Source: Ilumatobacteraceae bacterium (GTDB lineage Bacteria > Actinomycetota > Acidimicrobiia > Acidimicrobiales > Ilumatobacteraceae). From it: DNA of 36,635 nucleotides. The stretch's first letter is position 1, and each line of letters opens with the position of its first letter. The notes below the pieces were generated by a model. The model saw only the letters and a program-made list of their open reading frames with translations. It ran no database searches and was not told the DNA's origin. Positions 8,139-17,154 of the stretch are shown in pieces. The translations under genes and the position numbers were made by a program. Location of the stretch: assembly GCA_021298195.1 (NCBI GenBank), contig JAJTEQ010000024.1, positions 1 through 36,635 on the forward strand, read 5' to 3'.

Positions 8139-9509
8139 CTAACGCTGTCCGCGTCGAGCCTCACCCGACGAGACGGCCGCCGAGGCGATGGCTTCGGCGA
8201 CACCGACGATGTCGGTGCTCGAGCCGAGTAGGCCCACCGTCACGCGCAACGAATCCGGATGATCCAACACGAGGAACGGTTCGCCGGGCGCGGCACCGAT
8301 TCCTTGGGCGGCCAATGCCATCAGGGCCGATCGTTCGTTGGCGACGCGCACCCACAGGTTGATCCCGTCGGTGCCGGTCGTGTGCACGTCGTGCCGTTTC
8401 AGTACCTCGACCACCGTTCGACGTCGCGTGGCGTATTCTTCGCGCGAGCGTGCGAGTGCGTCGAGGGTGCCGCTGTCGTCGAGCAACTCGAGGAGCACGG
8501 CCTGCAGGATGCGGCTGCTCCAACCGGGTCCGAGCAGCCGGCGGTTCGCGGCCCGACTGATGACGTCGCCGGAACCTCCGACCGCCGCCAACCGCAGATC
8601 CGGACCGTGGCTCTTGGAATAACTGCGGATGTGCACCGTTCGGTCGGGGAGATGAGCACCGATGCTGTGCAGCTCGCCCGACGCGATGTCGCCGGCATGG
8701 TCGTCCTCGATGATCGTGAGCGTCGTCGCCACACTCGACGCCGCGATGGTGGCGGCCACGTCGGTGGCTCGCCGAGCCGACATGTTCACGCCCGTCGGGT
8801 TCTGTGCCCGGGGTTGGAGGAACAGCGCCGATGGCACCTGTTCCAGAGCGAGTCGCAAACCCTCGATGTCGATTCCCTCGTCGTCGAGGGGCACCCCGAT
8901 CACCTCGACGCCGATCTGCTCCAGGAGATCGAGCAGCGGTGGGAACGTGGGATGTTCCACCACCACGCGATCGCCCAGACGCACCACGACCTGGGTGATG
9001 CGATCGAGGGCGTCCATGGCTCCGTCGACCACCGTGATCTGGTCGGGCGCGAAGGGCCATCGCTCTCGCAAGGCTTCCTCCAGTTCGGGGAGCACCGGCT
9101 GATCCAGGTAGCTGCTGGTGAGGGTGCGATTGCTGACGTGGGCCAGAGCGGCACTCAGGTCGGGCAGGAGCGACGAATCCGGTGTCCCGGTGGAGAGATC
9201 GAGCGAGAAGTGCCCGCGGTGATCACCGTCGGCGGCGATGCGTCGGTAGCGGCGCGGCCCACCGGGTCCGGTCGGTTGGCGAACGAAGGTGCCATTGCGA
9301 CCCAATGTCTCGATGGCTCCCACGTCGGCCAGCGTTCGCCACGCCTCGCCCACGGTCGTGGGTGACACTCCGAGCCGTCGGGACAGTTGTCGAACGGTCG
9401 GCAGACGTGTGCCGACGTCGAGATCACCGGCCGAGACCATGCGTCCGATGGCGGTGGCGATACCGCGTGCACTGCGGTCGGTGATGTTGGAGCTGATGTC
9501 GTCGAGCAT
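8139..9509 (-). CDS. MocR-type (GntR/aminotransferase) transcription regulator
   Basis: 456 residues: an N-terminal GntR winged helix (~15-80, L-P-T-V-R-Q-L-S-R-R-L-G-V-S-P-T-T-V) fused to a type I aminotransferase-like domain that binds PLP. The PLP lysine lies in H-I-R-S-Y-S-K-S-H-G-P-D-L-R. MocR proteins (GabR, PdxR, TauR) sense an amine or amino-acid substrate through PLP and usually activate a divergent catabolic operon while repressing themselves. It diverges from the beta-ureidopropionase operon, with a palindromic operator between them whose exact copy precedes the aminotransferase at 19.3-20.6 kb. A beta-alanine- or pyrimidine-derived effector is a reasonable inference. Confidence 0.9.
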   Translation of the reverse strand: MLDDISSNITDRSARGIATAIGRMVSAGDLDVGTRLPTVRQLSRRLGVSPTTVGEAWRTLADVGAIETLGRNGTFVRQPTGPGGPRRYRRIAADGDHRGHFSLDLSTGTPDSSLLPDLSAALAHVSNRTLTSSYLDQPVLPELEEALRERWPFAPDQITVVDGAMDALDRITQVVVRLGDRVVVEHPTFPPLLDLLEQIGVEVIGVPLDDEGIDIEGLRLALEQVPSALFLQPRAQNPTGVNMSARRATDVAATIAASSVATTLTIIEDDHAGDIASGELHSIGAHLPDRTVHIRSYSKSHGPDLRLAAVGGSGDVISRAANRRLLGPGWSSRILQAVLLELLDDSGTLDALARSREEYATRRRTVVEVLKRHDVHTTGTDGINLWVRVANERSALMALAAQGIGAAPGEPFLVLDHPDSLRVTVGLLGSSTDIVGVAEAIASAAVSSGEARRGQR

Positions 9510-9528
9510 GTGTTTCGTGACCGTGAAA

Positions 9529-9558
9529 GGATTGTCCGGTCACAATAATGGCATTGTT
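9529..9558 (+). promoter_or_regulatory. MocR operator, catabolic operon
   Basis: GGATTGTCCGGTCACAAT (9529-9546) contains the inverted repeat ATTGT-N6-ACAAT. A third half-site ATTGT (9553-9557) follows, so half-sites start at 9531, 9542 and 9553, an exact 11-bp (one helical turn) period. The 18-mer recurs as its reverse complement at 20672-20689. The regulator's own likely -10 (TATTGT on the minus strand, 9542-9547) lies inside it, which fits autorepression. Confidence 0.8.
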
Positions 9559-9583
9559 CCCTCGATCGTGTGCCAATTACCCT
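9555..9583 (+). promoter_or_regulatory. Promoter of the catabolic operon
   Basis: -35-like TGTTCC (9555-9560), a 17-bp spacer, and -10 TACCCT (9578-9583). The operator's 16-bp core ends 31 bp before the -10, the geometry also found at the aminotransferase promoter. The transcript would have a ~70-nt leader. Confidence 0.6.
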
Positions 9584-9659
9584 GAGGTCACAGAACATTC
9601 GCGATTCATCCGTCGAGCGCGTGCACGACGCCTGATGGCGAGAGCACCGGGGGAGAGAC

Positions 9660-10511
<852 letters not shown>

Positions 10512-10591
10512 GGTAGACACCGGGTACGACACCCACGAACACCAGACAACCGAAATCGACCAACGGGCACACGGAACCAACGGGAGGGGTA

Positions 10592-12040
10592 ATGGCCAAG
10601 GTATTGATCAAGAACGGAAAGGTGATCTCGCCGACCGGAGTGCACGAGAACGACGTGCTCATCGAGGGCGAGAAGATCTCCGCCGTCGGTGCACCGGGCT
10701 ACTTCGCCGGCGCCGAGCAGGGTTGTGACAAGGTCATCGACGCCACGGGCAAGTTCGTGTTGCCCGGTGGCATCGACGTTCACACCCACATGGAACTGCC
10801 CTTCGGTGGCACCTTCGCGTCCGACACCTTCGAGACCGGCACGCGCGCGGCGGCCTGGGGTGGCGTCACCACCATCGTCGACATGGCTGTGCAGCGCTAC
10901 GGCGAGAACGTGTACGACGGATTGGGAGAGTGGCACCGCAAAGCCGAGGGTGAGTGCGCCATCGACTACGCGTTCCACCAGATCATCGGTGGGGTCGACG
11001 AGAACTCCCTGAAGGACATGGTCAGCCTGGTCAAGAACGAGGGCATCACCTCGTTCAAGTTGTTCATGGCGTACCCGGGCGTGTTCTACAGCGACGACGG
11101 TCAGATCCTGCGGGCCATGCAGACCGCCGCGGACTGTGGCGCGATGATCATGATGCACGCCGAGAACGGCATCGCCATCGACGTTCTGGTTCAGCAGGCC
11201 ATCGCCCGCGGCGAGACCGACCCGCGGTATCACTCGTACACGCGCCCGTCGCCACTCGAGGCCGAAGCCACGCATCGCGCCATCGTCTTGTCGCAGATCG
11301 CCGGCAACGTTCCGTTGTACATCGTGCACATGTCGGCCGGTGACGCACTGAACGAAGTGGCGGCCGCGCGCCACAACGGACGCAATGTCTTCGCCGAGAC
11401 CTGCCCGCAGTACCTGTATCTCACCCTCGAAGAGACGCTGGGCAAGCCCGGCTTCGAAGGTGCGAAGTGGGTCTGCAGCACGCCGGTGCGTTCGAAGGAT
11501 CACGACCCGCACTACATCGGGCAGATGGGCCATGGTCACCAGGGTGATCTGTGGAAGGGTCTGCGCATGAACGAGTTGGCGGTTGTCTCCACCGACCATT
11601 GTCCGTTCTGCATGAAGGATCAGAAGGAACTCGGCTTGGGTGACTTCTCCAAGATTCCCAACGGCATCGGAAGCGTCGAGCACCGCATGGAATTGCTGTA
11701 CCAGGGCGTCGTGGCCGGTGAACTGACTCTCGAGCGTTGGGTCGAGACCTGCTGCACCACGCCTGCTCGTATGTTCGGGATGTATCCCCAGAAGGGCATC
11801 ATCGCTCCGGGCAGCGACGCCGACGTGTTGGTGTGGGACCCGAACACCAAGACCAAGATCGGTATCAACGACAAGCATCACATGAACATGGATCACTCCG
11901 CATGGGAGGGATACGTGATCGACGGCAAGGTCGACACCGTTCTGTCGCGCGGAACCGTGGTCGTGGAGAACGATCAGTACATCGGTCGCAAGGGCCATGG
12001 TCGCTACATCAAGCGCGGCCTGTCGCAGTACCTCGTCTGA
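10592..12040 (+). CDS. hydA: Dihydropyrimidinase / hydantoinase
   Basis: Cyclic amidohydrolase opening dihydrouracil (or hydantoin) to the N-carbamoyl acid. 482 residues after a GGGAGGGG Shine-Dalgarno. Binuclear metal ligands are visible: His64-x-His66 (G-I-D-V-H-T-H), the carboxylated Lys156 (F-K-L-F-M-A-Y), His189 (M-M-H-A-E-N-G), His246 (I-V-H-M-S-A-G-D-A) and Asp335 (S-T-D-H-C-P-F). Full length for the family. The product feeds the preceding amidohydrolase, and the next gene handles the later semialdehyde. The exact ring substrate is not readable from sequence alone. Confidence 0.92.
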   Translation: MAKVLIKNGKVISPTGVHENDVLIEGEKISAVGAPGYFAGAEQGCDKVIDATGKFVLPGGIDVHTHMELPFGGTFASDTFETGTRAAAWGGVTTIVDMAVQRYGENVYDGLGEWHRKAEGECAIDYAFHQIIGGVDENSLKDMVSLVKNEGITSFKLFMAYPGVFYSDDGQILRAMQTAADCGAMIMMHAENGIAIDVLVQQAIARGETDPRYHSYTRPSPLEAEATHRAIVLSQIAGNVPLYIVHMSAGDALNEVAAARHNGRNVFAETCPQYLYLTLEETLGKPGFEGAKWVCSTPVRSKDHDPHYIGQMGHGHQGDLWKGLRMNELAVVSTDHCPFCMKDQKELGLGDFSKIPNGIGSVEHRMELLYQGVVAGELTLERWVETCCTTPARMFGMYPQKGIIAPGSDADVLVWDPNTKTKIGINDKHHMNMDHSAWEGYVIDGKVDTVLSRGTVVVENDQYIGRKGHGRYIKRGLSQYLV

Positions 12041-12065
12041 AATCCCCCGTCAACAAGGAGAAACC

Positions 12066-13550
12066 ATGTACCGCATCGATCACTGGATCGACGGACACAC
12101 CGTCAGCAGCACTTCGGGTCGCACGGGAAACGTGTACGACCCGGCCACCGGTCAGGTTCAGGCCACGGTGGCTTTCGCCGACGTGTCGGAAGTCGACAAG
12201 GCCGTGGCCACCGCCAAGGCCGCGTTGCCGGCCTGGCGCGCCACGAACCTGTCGCGACGCGCCGAGATCATGTTCCACGTGCGCGAGCTGGTGGCGGCGA
12301 ATCGCAAGGAGATCGCGGCGTTGCTCACCAAGGAGCACGGCAAGGTCACCTCGGACGCGTTGGGTGAGGTCGCCCGCGGTCTCGAGAACATCGAGTACGC
12401 GTGCGGCATTCCGAATCTCCTGAAGGGTGGATACTCCGAACAAGCCTCGGCCGGTGTCGACGTGTACAACATCCGTCAGCCGTTGGGCGTGGTGGCCGGA
12501 ATCACCCCGTTCAACTTCCCGGCCATGGTCCCCATGTGGATGTTCGCCAACGCCTTGGCGTGTGGCAACACCTTCGTGTTGAAGCCCTCCGAGAAGGATC
12601 CGTCGGCGTCGATGTTCATCGCCGAGTTGTTGAAGCAGGCCGGTCTTCCCGACGGCGTCTTCAACGTGGTGCACGGCGACAAGGTGGCCGTGGATCGTCT
12701 GCTCGACCATCCCGACATCGCGGCGGTGAGCTTCGTGGGTTCCACGCCCATCGCGAAGTACATCTACGAGACCGGAACGAAGAACGGCAAGCGCGTGCAG
12801 GCCCTCGGCGGTGCGAAGAACCACATGCTGGTGCTGCCTGATGCCGATCTCGACATGGCCGCCGATGCGCTGGTGAGTGCCGCCTACGGCTCGGCCGGTG
12901 AACGTTGCATGGCCATCTCGGTCGTCCTCGCCGTCGACACCATCGCCGACGAGTTGGTGGCCAAGGTCAAGGACCGCATCCCGAACGTCGTCGTCGGACC
13001 GGGCAGTGACCCCAGCAGCGAGATGGGCCCGCTCATCAGCGGCGAGCATCGCGACAAGGTGGCCGGCTACGTCGCCGGAGCCGCCGGTGAAGGAGCCACC
13101 GTGGTGGTCGACGGTCGCGACGGTGCGCCGTCGGGCGGTTTCTTCCTGAAGCCCAGCCTCATCGACAACGCCAAGCCCGGCATGAAGTGTTACGACGACG
13201 AGATCTTCGGACCGGTTCTCACGGTGGTGCGCGTCAAGTCCTACGAGGACGGCCTGAAGTTGATCAACGACAATCAGTTCGGTAACGGCACGGCCATTTT
13301 CACTCGTGACGGAGGAGTGGCCCGTCAGTTCCAGTTCGACGTGAACGTGGGCATGGTGGGCATCAACGTGCCGATCCCGGTTCCGGTGTCGTACTACTCG
13401 TTCGGCGGCTGGAAGGCCAGCCTGTTCGGCGACCTGCACATGTACGGCCCCGACGGCATCCAGTTCTACACGCGCTCGAAGGTGGTCACCTCGCGGTGGC
13501 CCGATCCGCGGACCAGCAAAGTCGACCTCGGCTTCCCGCAGAACAGGTGA
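12066..13550 (+). CDS. mmsA: (Methyl)malonate-semialdehyde dehydrogenase, CoA-acylating
   Basis: Aldehyde dehydrogenase of the MmsA type: malonate or methylmalonate semialdehyde + NAD + CoA gives acetyl- or propionyl-CoA, CO2 and NADH. ATG at 12066 with AAGGAG 5 nt upstream gives 494 residues; the frame is open upstream but overlaps the previous gene. Visible are T-P-F-N-F-P-A-M-V-P-M-W-M, a segment special to MmsA, the F-V-G-S-T-P-I-A cofactor region, and the catalytic Cys281 in G-S-A-G-E-R-C-M-A-I-S. In this operon it should take malonate semialdehyde made from beta-alanine. Its stop overlaps the next start by one base (TGATG). Confidence 0.93.
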   Translation: MYRIDHWIDGHTVSSTSGRTGNVYDPATGQVQATVAFADVSEVDKAVATAKAALPAWRATNLSRRAEIMFHVRELVAANRKEIAALLTKEHGKVTSDALGEVARGLENIEYACGIPNLLKGGYSEQASAGVDVYNIRQPLGVVAGITPFNFPAMVPMWMFANALACGNTFVLKPSEKDPSASMFIAELLKQAGLPDGVFNVVHGDKVAVDRLLDHPDIAAVSFVGSTPIAKYIYETGTKNGKRVQALGGAKNHMLVLPDADLDMAADALVSAAYGSAGERCMAISVVLAVDTIADELVAKVKDRIPNVVVGPGSDPSSEMGPLISGEHRDKVAGYVAGAAGEGATVVVDGRDGAPSGGFFLKPSLIDNAKPGMKCYDDEIFGPVLTVVRVKSYEDGLKLINDNQFGNGTAIFTRDGGVARQFQFDVNVGMVGINVPIPVPVSYYSFGGWKASLFGDLHMYGPDGIQFYTRSKVVTSRWPDPRTSKVDLGFPQNR

Positions 13551-14587
13551 TGCGACACATGGACATCGGCGTCGTACTGCAGACAACTCCTCCGGCCGCC
13601 CGGGTGATCGACCTGGCGAAGAAGGCCGAGACCTACGGTTTCTCGCACGTGTGGGCTTTCGACAGCCACATTTTGTGGGAGGAACCGTTCCCGATCTTCA
13701 CGCAGATCCTCGCCGAGACGCGCAACGTGATCGTCGGTCCGATGGTCACGAATCCGGCCACGCGCGACTGGACCGTGACGGCCAGCGCGTTCGCGACGTT
13801 GAACGAGATGTTCGGCAATCGCACGGTCATCGGCATCGGTCGTGGCGACTCCGCGGTTCGTGTCACCAACGGCAAGCCGACCACGCTGGCCACGTTGCGC
13901 GAGAGCATCCACGTCATCCGCGAACTCGTCAACGGGCGCGCGGTCGATTACAAGGGTTCCACGTTGCGTCTTCCCTGGGCCGGCAAGTCCCGCGCCGAGG
14001 TGTGGGTGGCTGCCTACGGACCCAAGGCGCTCGCACTCACCGGCGAGGTGGGCGACGGGTTCATCTTGCAATTGGCCGATCCCAGCATCACCGAGTGGAC
14101 CATCAAGGCGGTTCGTGACGCGGCCGCGGCGGCGGGGCGCGATCCCGAGAGTGTCACCATCTGCGTGGCCGCACCCGCCTACGTCACCGACGGAACCGAA
14201 GCCGGGTTGGCTCACGGTCGTGAGCAGTGCCGTTGGTTCGGTGGCATGGTGGGCAACCACGTGGCGGACATCGTCGAGCGTTACGGTGATTCGGCGCCGG
14301 TGCCGACCGCGTTGACCGATTACATCAAGGGACGCAAGGGATACGACTACAACGAGCACGGCAAGGCGGGCAATTCCCACACCACCTTCGTGCCCGACGA
14401 GATCGTGGATCGTTTCTGCATCGTCGGCCCGGTCGAGGAGCACGTGCGTCGATTGAACGCGTTGCGTGACCTCGGTGTCGATCAGTTCTCCGTCTATTTA
14501 CAACATGATGCGAAAGACGAAACATTGCAGGCGTACGGTGAAAAAGTGATCCCCGCCATCGCCGACTACGTCGCGGCCAAGAGCTGA
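13550..14587 (+). CDS. Luciferase-like F420-type oxidoreductase
   Basis: Luciferase-like monooxygenase superfamily, 345 residues from ATG 13550 (ATG 13559 is possible, 3 residues shorter). The TIM-barrel N-terminus M-D-I-G-V-V-L-Q-T, the segment V-I-G-I-G-R-G-D-S-A and V-W-V-A-A-Y-G-P-K-A-L match the F420-dependent branch (MER-like; I recall TIGR03842 for relatives next to dihydropyrimidinases). It is translationally coupled to mmsA and lies inside the pyrimidine-type operon, which otherwise lacks a dihydropyrimidine dehydrogenase. It may therefore reduce or oxidise the ring; that is inference. A RutA-like oxygenase is the alternative, but a hydrolytic ring-opening enzyme next door argues against it. 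Confidence 0.82.
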   Translation: MRHMDIGVVLQTTPPAARVIDLAKKAETYGFSHVWAFDSHILWEEPFPIFTQILAETRNVIVGPMVTNPATRDWTVTASAFATLNEMFGNRTVIGIGRGDSAVRVTNGKPTTLATLRESIHVIRELVNGRAVDYKGSTLRLPWAGKSRAEVWVAAYGPKALALTGEVGDGFILQLADPSITEWTIKAVRDAAAAAGRDPESVTICVAAPAYVTDGTEAGLAHGREQCRWFGGMVGNHVADIVERYGDSAPVPTALTDYIKGRKGYDYNEHGKAGNSHTTFVPDEIVDRFCIVGPVEEHVRRLNALRDLGVDQFSVYLQHDAKDETLQAYGEKVIPAIADYVAAKS

Positions 14588-14604
14588 TTCGAGTAGACGA
14601 ACCC

Positions 14605-15516
14605 ATGTCCGCCACCATCACCCGACCGACGAGAGCGTCCTTCCTGACACCTCGTCGTCTGCGTCGGGTGGCTCTCTTCTTTGCATCGCTGCTGCTGGTC
14701 GCGGTGGCGTGGGAGTTGTACAAGGTGGTCGGCCCCGAAGCCGGCGGAAAGATCTTCGGCTGGAAGTTGTTGCCCCGCGCCAACGACAACGCCATGCCCC
14801 ACATCTGGGAGATGCTCGAGCGCTACGGCCGGCCCGAGGTGCGAGGATCCGATCGCAAGATCTGGTCGGTCGTTCTGGCCGGCGCGTGGTTCTCGTTCCG
14901 TTTGGCCCTGGTGGGCTTCTTCGTGGGTGCCGCACTCGGCCTGGGTCTGTCCATCCTGATGGCTCGGTTCAAGGTGGCCGAGCGGGGCATCCTGCCCTAC
15001 CTCGTGTTGTCGCAGACCGTGCCGTTGATCGCGTTGGCGCCGTTGGTGGTGTCCTGGGGCGGCAAGTTATCGATCGGGGACTGGACCTGGCCCCGTTGGC
15101 TCTCGGCCTCGGTTCTCGGAGCGTTCCTGGCCTTCTTCCCCGTGGCGGTGGGTGCGTTGAAGGGTCTCACATCTCCGCCGTCGGCGTCGATCGAACTGAT
15201 GGACAGTTACGCCGCTTCGTGGTGGCAGACGTTGCGCAAGTTGCGTTTCCCCGCGGCCGTTCCGTTCATCGTCCCGGCATTGAAATTGGCCGCATCGGCG
15301 TCGGTCATCGGCGTCGTCGTGGCCGAGATCTCCACCGGTCTGAAAGGTGGCATCGGACGTCTCATCATCGAGTACGCCCGCGAGGCCACCAGTGATCCGG
15401 CCAAGGTGTTCACGGCGGTCTTCGGTGCCGCGGCCCTCGGGCTGGCGATGTCGGGATTCGTCACGTTGGCCGACCTGTACATGATGCGCAATCGCCCCAA
15501 GGAGGCCACCGCATGA
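14605..15516 (+). CDS. ABC transporter permease (SsuC/TauC type), first of two
   Basis: 303 residues, somewhat longer than the ~250 usual because of an N-terminal segment of ~90 residues containing one membrane helix (24-40) and an external loop. At least five further hydrophobic stretches follow. The cytoplasmic EAA loop, contacting the ATPase, reads S-Y-A-A-S-W-W-Q-T-L-R-K-L-R-F-P-A-A. The gene overlaps the ATPase gene by 4 bp (ATGA), so they are coupled. With the second permease it should form a heteromeric channel, as in thiamine-precursor and riboflavin importers. Confidence 0.88.
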   Translation: MSATITRPTRASFLTPRRLRRVALFFASLLLVAVAWELYKVVGPEAGGKIFGWKLLPRANDNAMPHIWEMLERYGRPEVRGSDRKIWSVVLAGAWFSFRLALVGFFVGAALGLGLSILMARFKVAERGILPYLVLSQTVPLIALAPLVVSWGGKLSIGDWTWPRWLSASVLGAFLAFFPVAVGALKGLTSPPSASIELMDSYAASWWQTLRKLRFPAAVPFIVPALKLAASASVIGVVVAEISTGLKGGIGRLIIEYAREATSDPAKVFTAVFGAAALGLAMSGFVTLADLYMMRNRPKEATA

Positions 15517-16313
15517 GCGCGATCGAGATCGACAACATCAGCAAGATCTTCAACGCGGGCTCGGGCAACCAGGTGGTGGCGCTCACCGACATCGATCTGT
15601 CCATCGCATCGGGCGAGTTCGTGTCCCTCATCGGCCCGTCGGGTTGCGGTAAGTCGACCCTGTTGCGCCTGATCGCCAACTTGCTCGAGCCGACCGACGG
15701 CAACATCGTGGTCAACGGGAAGTCGCCCAAGCAGGCCCGACTGGACCAGGACTACGGCATGGCCTTTCAACAGTCCGGTTTGTTCGAATGGCGCACGGTG
15801 GCCAAGAACATCGAGCTGCCCCTCGAGTTGAAGGGGTGGGACAAGGCCAAGCGTCACGAGCGGGCCATGGAGATGCTCGAGCTGGTCAAGCTGGCCGATT
15901 TCGCCGGTCACTACCCGTGGCAACTGTCGGGTGGCATGCAACAGCGCGTGGCCATCGCGCGGGCGTTGGCCGTGCACCCCTCCCTGTTGTTGATGGACGA
16001 GCCGTTCGGAGCGCTCGACGAGATGACCCGCGAGCACATGCAGAGCGAGTTGCTGAACATTTGTCGCGCGTCGGGAACGACGGTGGTGTTCGTGACGCAC
16101 TCGATCCCGGAAGCCGTGTACCTCTCGAACCGCGTGGTGGTCATGTCGCCACGGCCGGGTCGCGTCACCGAGATCGTGAACGTGAGCATCGAAGGCGAAC
16201 GCAGCGACGCCACCCGCGACAACGACGCGTTCTTCCGTGGCATCACCGCGGTCCGTGAAGCGTTGCGCGGCGTCGAGATGTCCGATCACGTGCGAGGCAT
16301 CGAGGACCGATGA
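15513..16313 (+). CDS. ABC transporter ATP-binding protein (SsuB/TauB type)
   Basis: 266 residues with a complete nucleotide-binding domain: Walker A G-P-S-G-C-G-K-S-T (~40-48), Q-loop A-F-Q-Q-S-G-L-F-E-W-R, signature L-S-G-G-M-Q-Q-R-V-A-I-A-R, Walker B L-L-L-M-D-E-P, D-loop G-A-L-D and H-loop V-T-H-S. It drives import through the two flanking permeases; ATGA overlaps join it to both. Substrate type cannot be read from this subunit. Confidence 0.93.
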   Translation: MSAIEIDNISKIFNAGSGNQVVALTDIDLSIASGEFVSLIGPSGCGKSTLLRLIANLLEPTDGNIVVNGKSPKQARLDQDYGMAFQQSGLFEWRTVAKNIELPLELKGWDKAKRHERAMEMLELVKLADFAGHYPWQLSGGMQQRVAIARALAVHPSLLLMDEPFGALDEMTREHMQSELLNICRASGTTVVFVTHSIPEAVYLSNRVVVMSPRPGRVTEIVNVSIEGERSDATRDNDAFFRGITAVREALRGVEMSDHVRGIEDR

Positions 16314-17101
16314 GTTCGCGCGTCTCGACTCTCGTCCGCAACGTGTGGCCGCCGGCGTTGTTCGGCGTGCTGTTCGTCGCCCTCTGGGAGTTCGTGGTGA
16401 AGTTCTTCGACCTGAAGCCCTACTTCCTCGCACCTCCGTCGAAGATCTGGCAGAAGTTCACCGAGAACTTCGACCTGGTGTGGGGTGCGGCCACGGTGTC
16501 GGGCACCAACGCGCTCATCGGCCTGTTGGCCGGAGCGTTGTTCGGTATGGCGATGAGTCTGGTGCTCAGTCGGTTCCGCGTGCTCAACGACCTCATCACG
16601 CCGTTGGCCATCGCGTTGAACGCCATCCCCATCTTCGTGTTGGTGGCGGTGCTCAACAACATGTTCGCCATCACCAGCGAGGTTCCCCGTCGCATCATGG
16701 TGACCTTGGTCGTCTACTTCATCGTGCTCGTCAACGTGGCCAAGGGTCTGACCCAGGTCAGTCCCACTCACGTCGAACTGATGCGGTCCTACGCCGCCTC
16801 CGACACCCAGATCCTGAAGAAGGTACGAATTCCCAACGCGGTGCCGTATCTGTTCACGGCTCTCAAGATCGCGGCCCCGGCCTCGGTCATCACCGCGTTC
16901 GTCAGCGAGTACTTCGGAGGTTCGCAGAACGGTTTGGGCAGTCGTATCGCGAGCAATATCGCCAATTCGAAGAATGCCGTGGCGTGGGCGTACGTGCTTG
17001 GCGCGTGTCTGCTCGGCTTGGTGTTCTACGTGATCTCCAGCGTGCTGGAGGGCGTTTCCACACCGGGTGGACGCGCCAAACGTTCCCAAGAAGGTCGCTG
17101 A
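16310..17101 (+). CDS. ABC transporter permease (SsuC/TauC type), second of two
   Basis: 263 residues with about six hydrophobic helices; EAA loop S-Y-A-A-S-D-T-Q-I-L-K-K-V-R-I-P-N-A-V-P. It overlaps the ATPase gene by 4 bp. It is diverged from the first permease, pointing to a heterodimeric channel rather than a recent duplication. The stop is 53 bp before the binding-protein start. Confidence 0.9.
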   Translation: MSSRVSTLVRNVWPPALFGVLFVALWEFVVKFFDLKPYFLAPPSKIWQKFTENFDLVWGAATVSGTNALIGLLAGALFGMAMSLVLSRFRVLNDLITPLAIALNAIPIFVLVAVLNNMFAITSEVPRRIMVTLVVYFIVLVNVAKGLTQVSPTHVELMRSYAASDTQILKKVRIPNAVPYLFTALKIAAPASVITAFVSEYFGGSQNGLGSRIASNIANSKNAVAWAYVLGACLLGLVFYVISSVLEGVSTPGGRAKRSQEGR

Positions 17102-17103
17102 TC

Positions 17104-17109
17104 TACACT
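17104..17109 (+). promoter_or_regulatory. Candidate internal -10 for the binding-protein gene
   Basis: TACACT lies right after the second permease stop and 45 nt before the binding-protein ATG. No clear -35. An extra promoter would fit the higher demand for the binding protein. Confidence 0.3.
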
Positions 17110-17154
17110 GGGAACATGAATCCGCGGGCACGAGCCCAAGGGGAGGAGAAAACA

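Noticed and set aside
13550-14587. RutA-type uracil monooxygenase
   Set aside because: RutA opens the ring oxidatively and comes with rut genes; here dihydropyrimidinase opens the ring, and the sequence looks like the F420-dependent branch.
16237-17154. N-terminal extension of the binding protein across the permease gene
   Set aside because: The extension is Arg-rich out-of-frame translation of the permease; a strong ribosome site, signal peptide and lipobox place the start at 17155.
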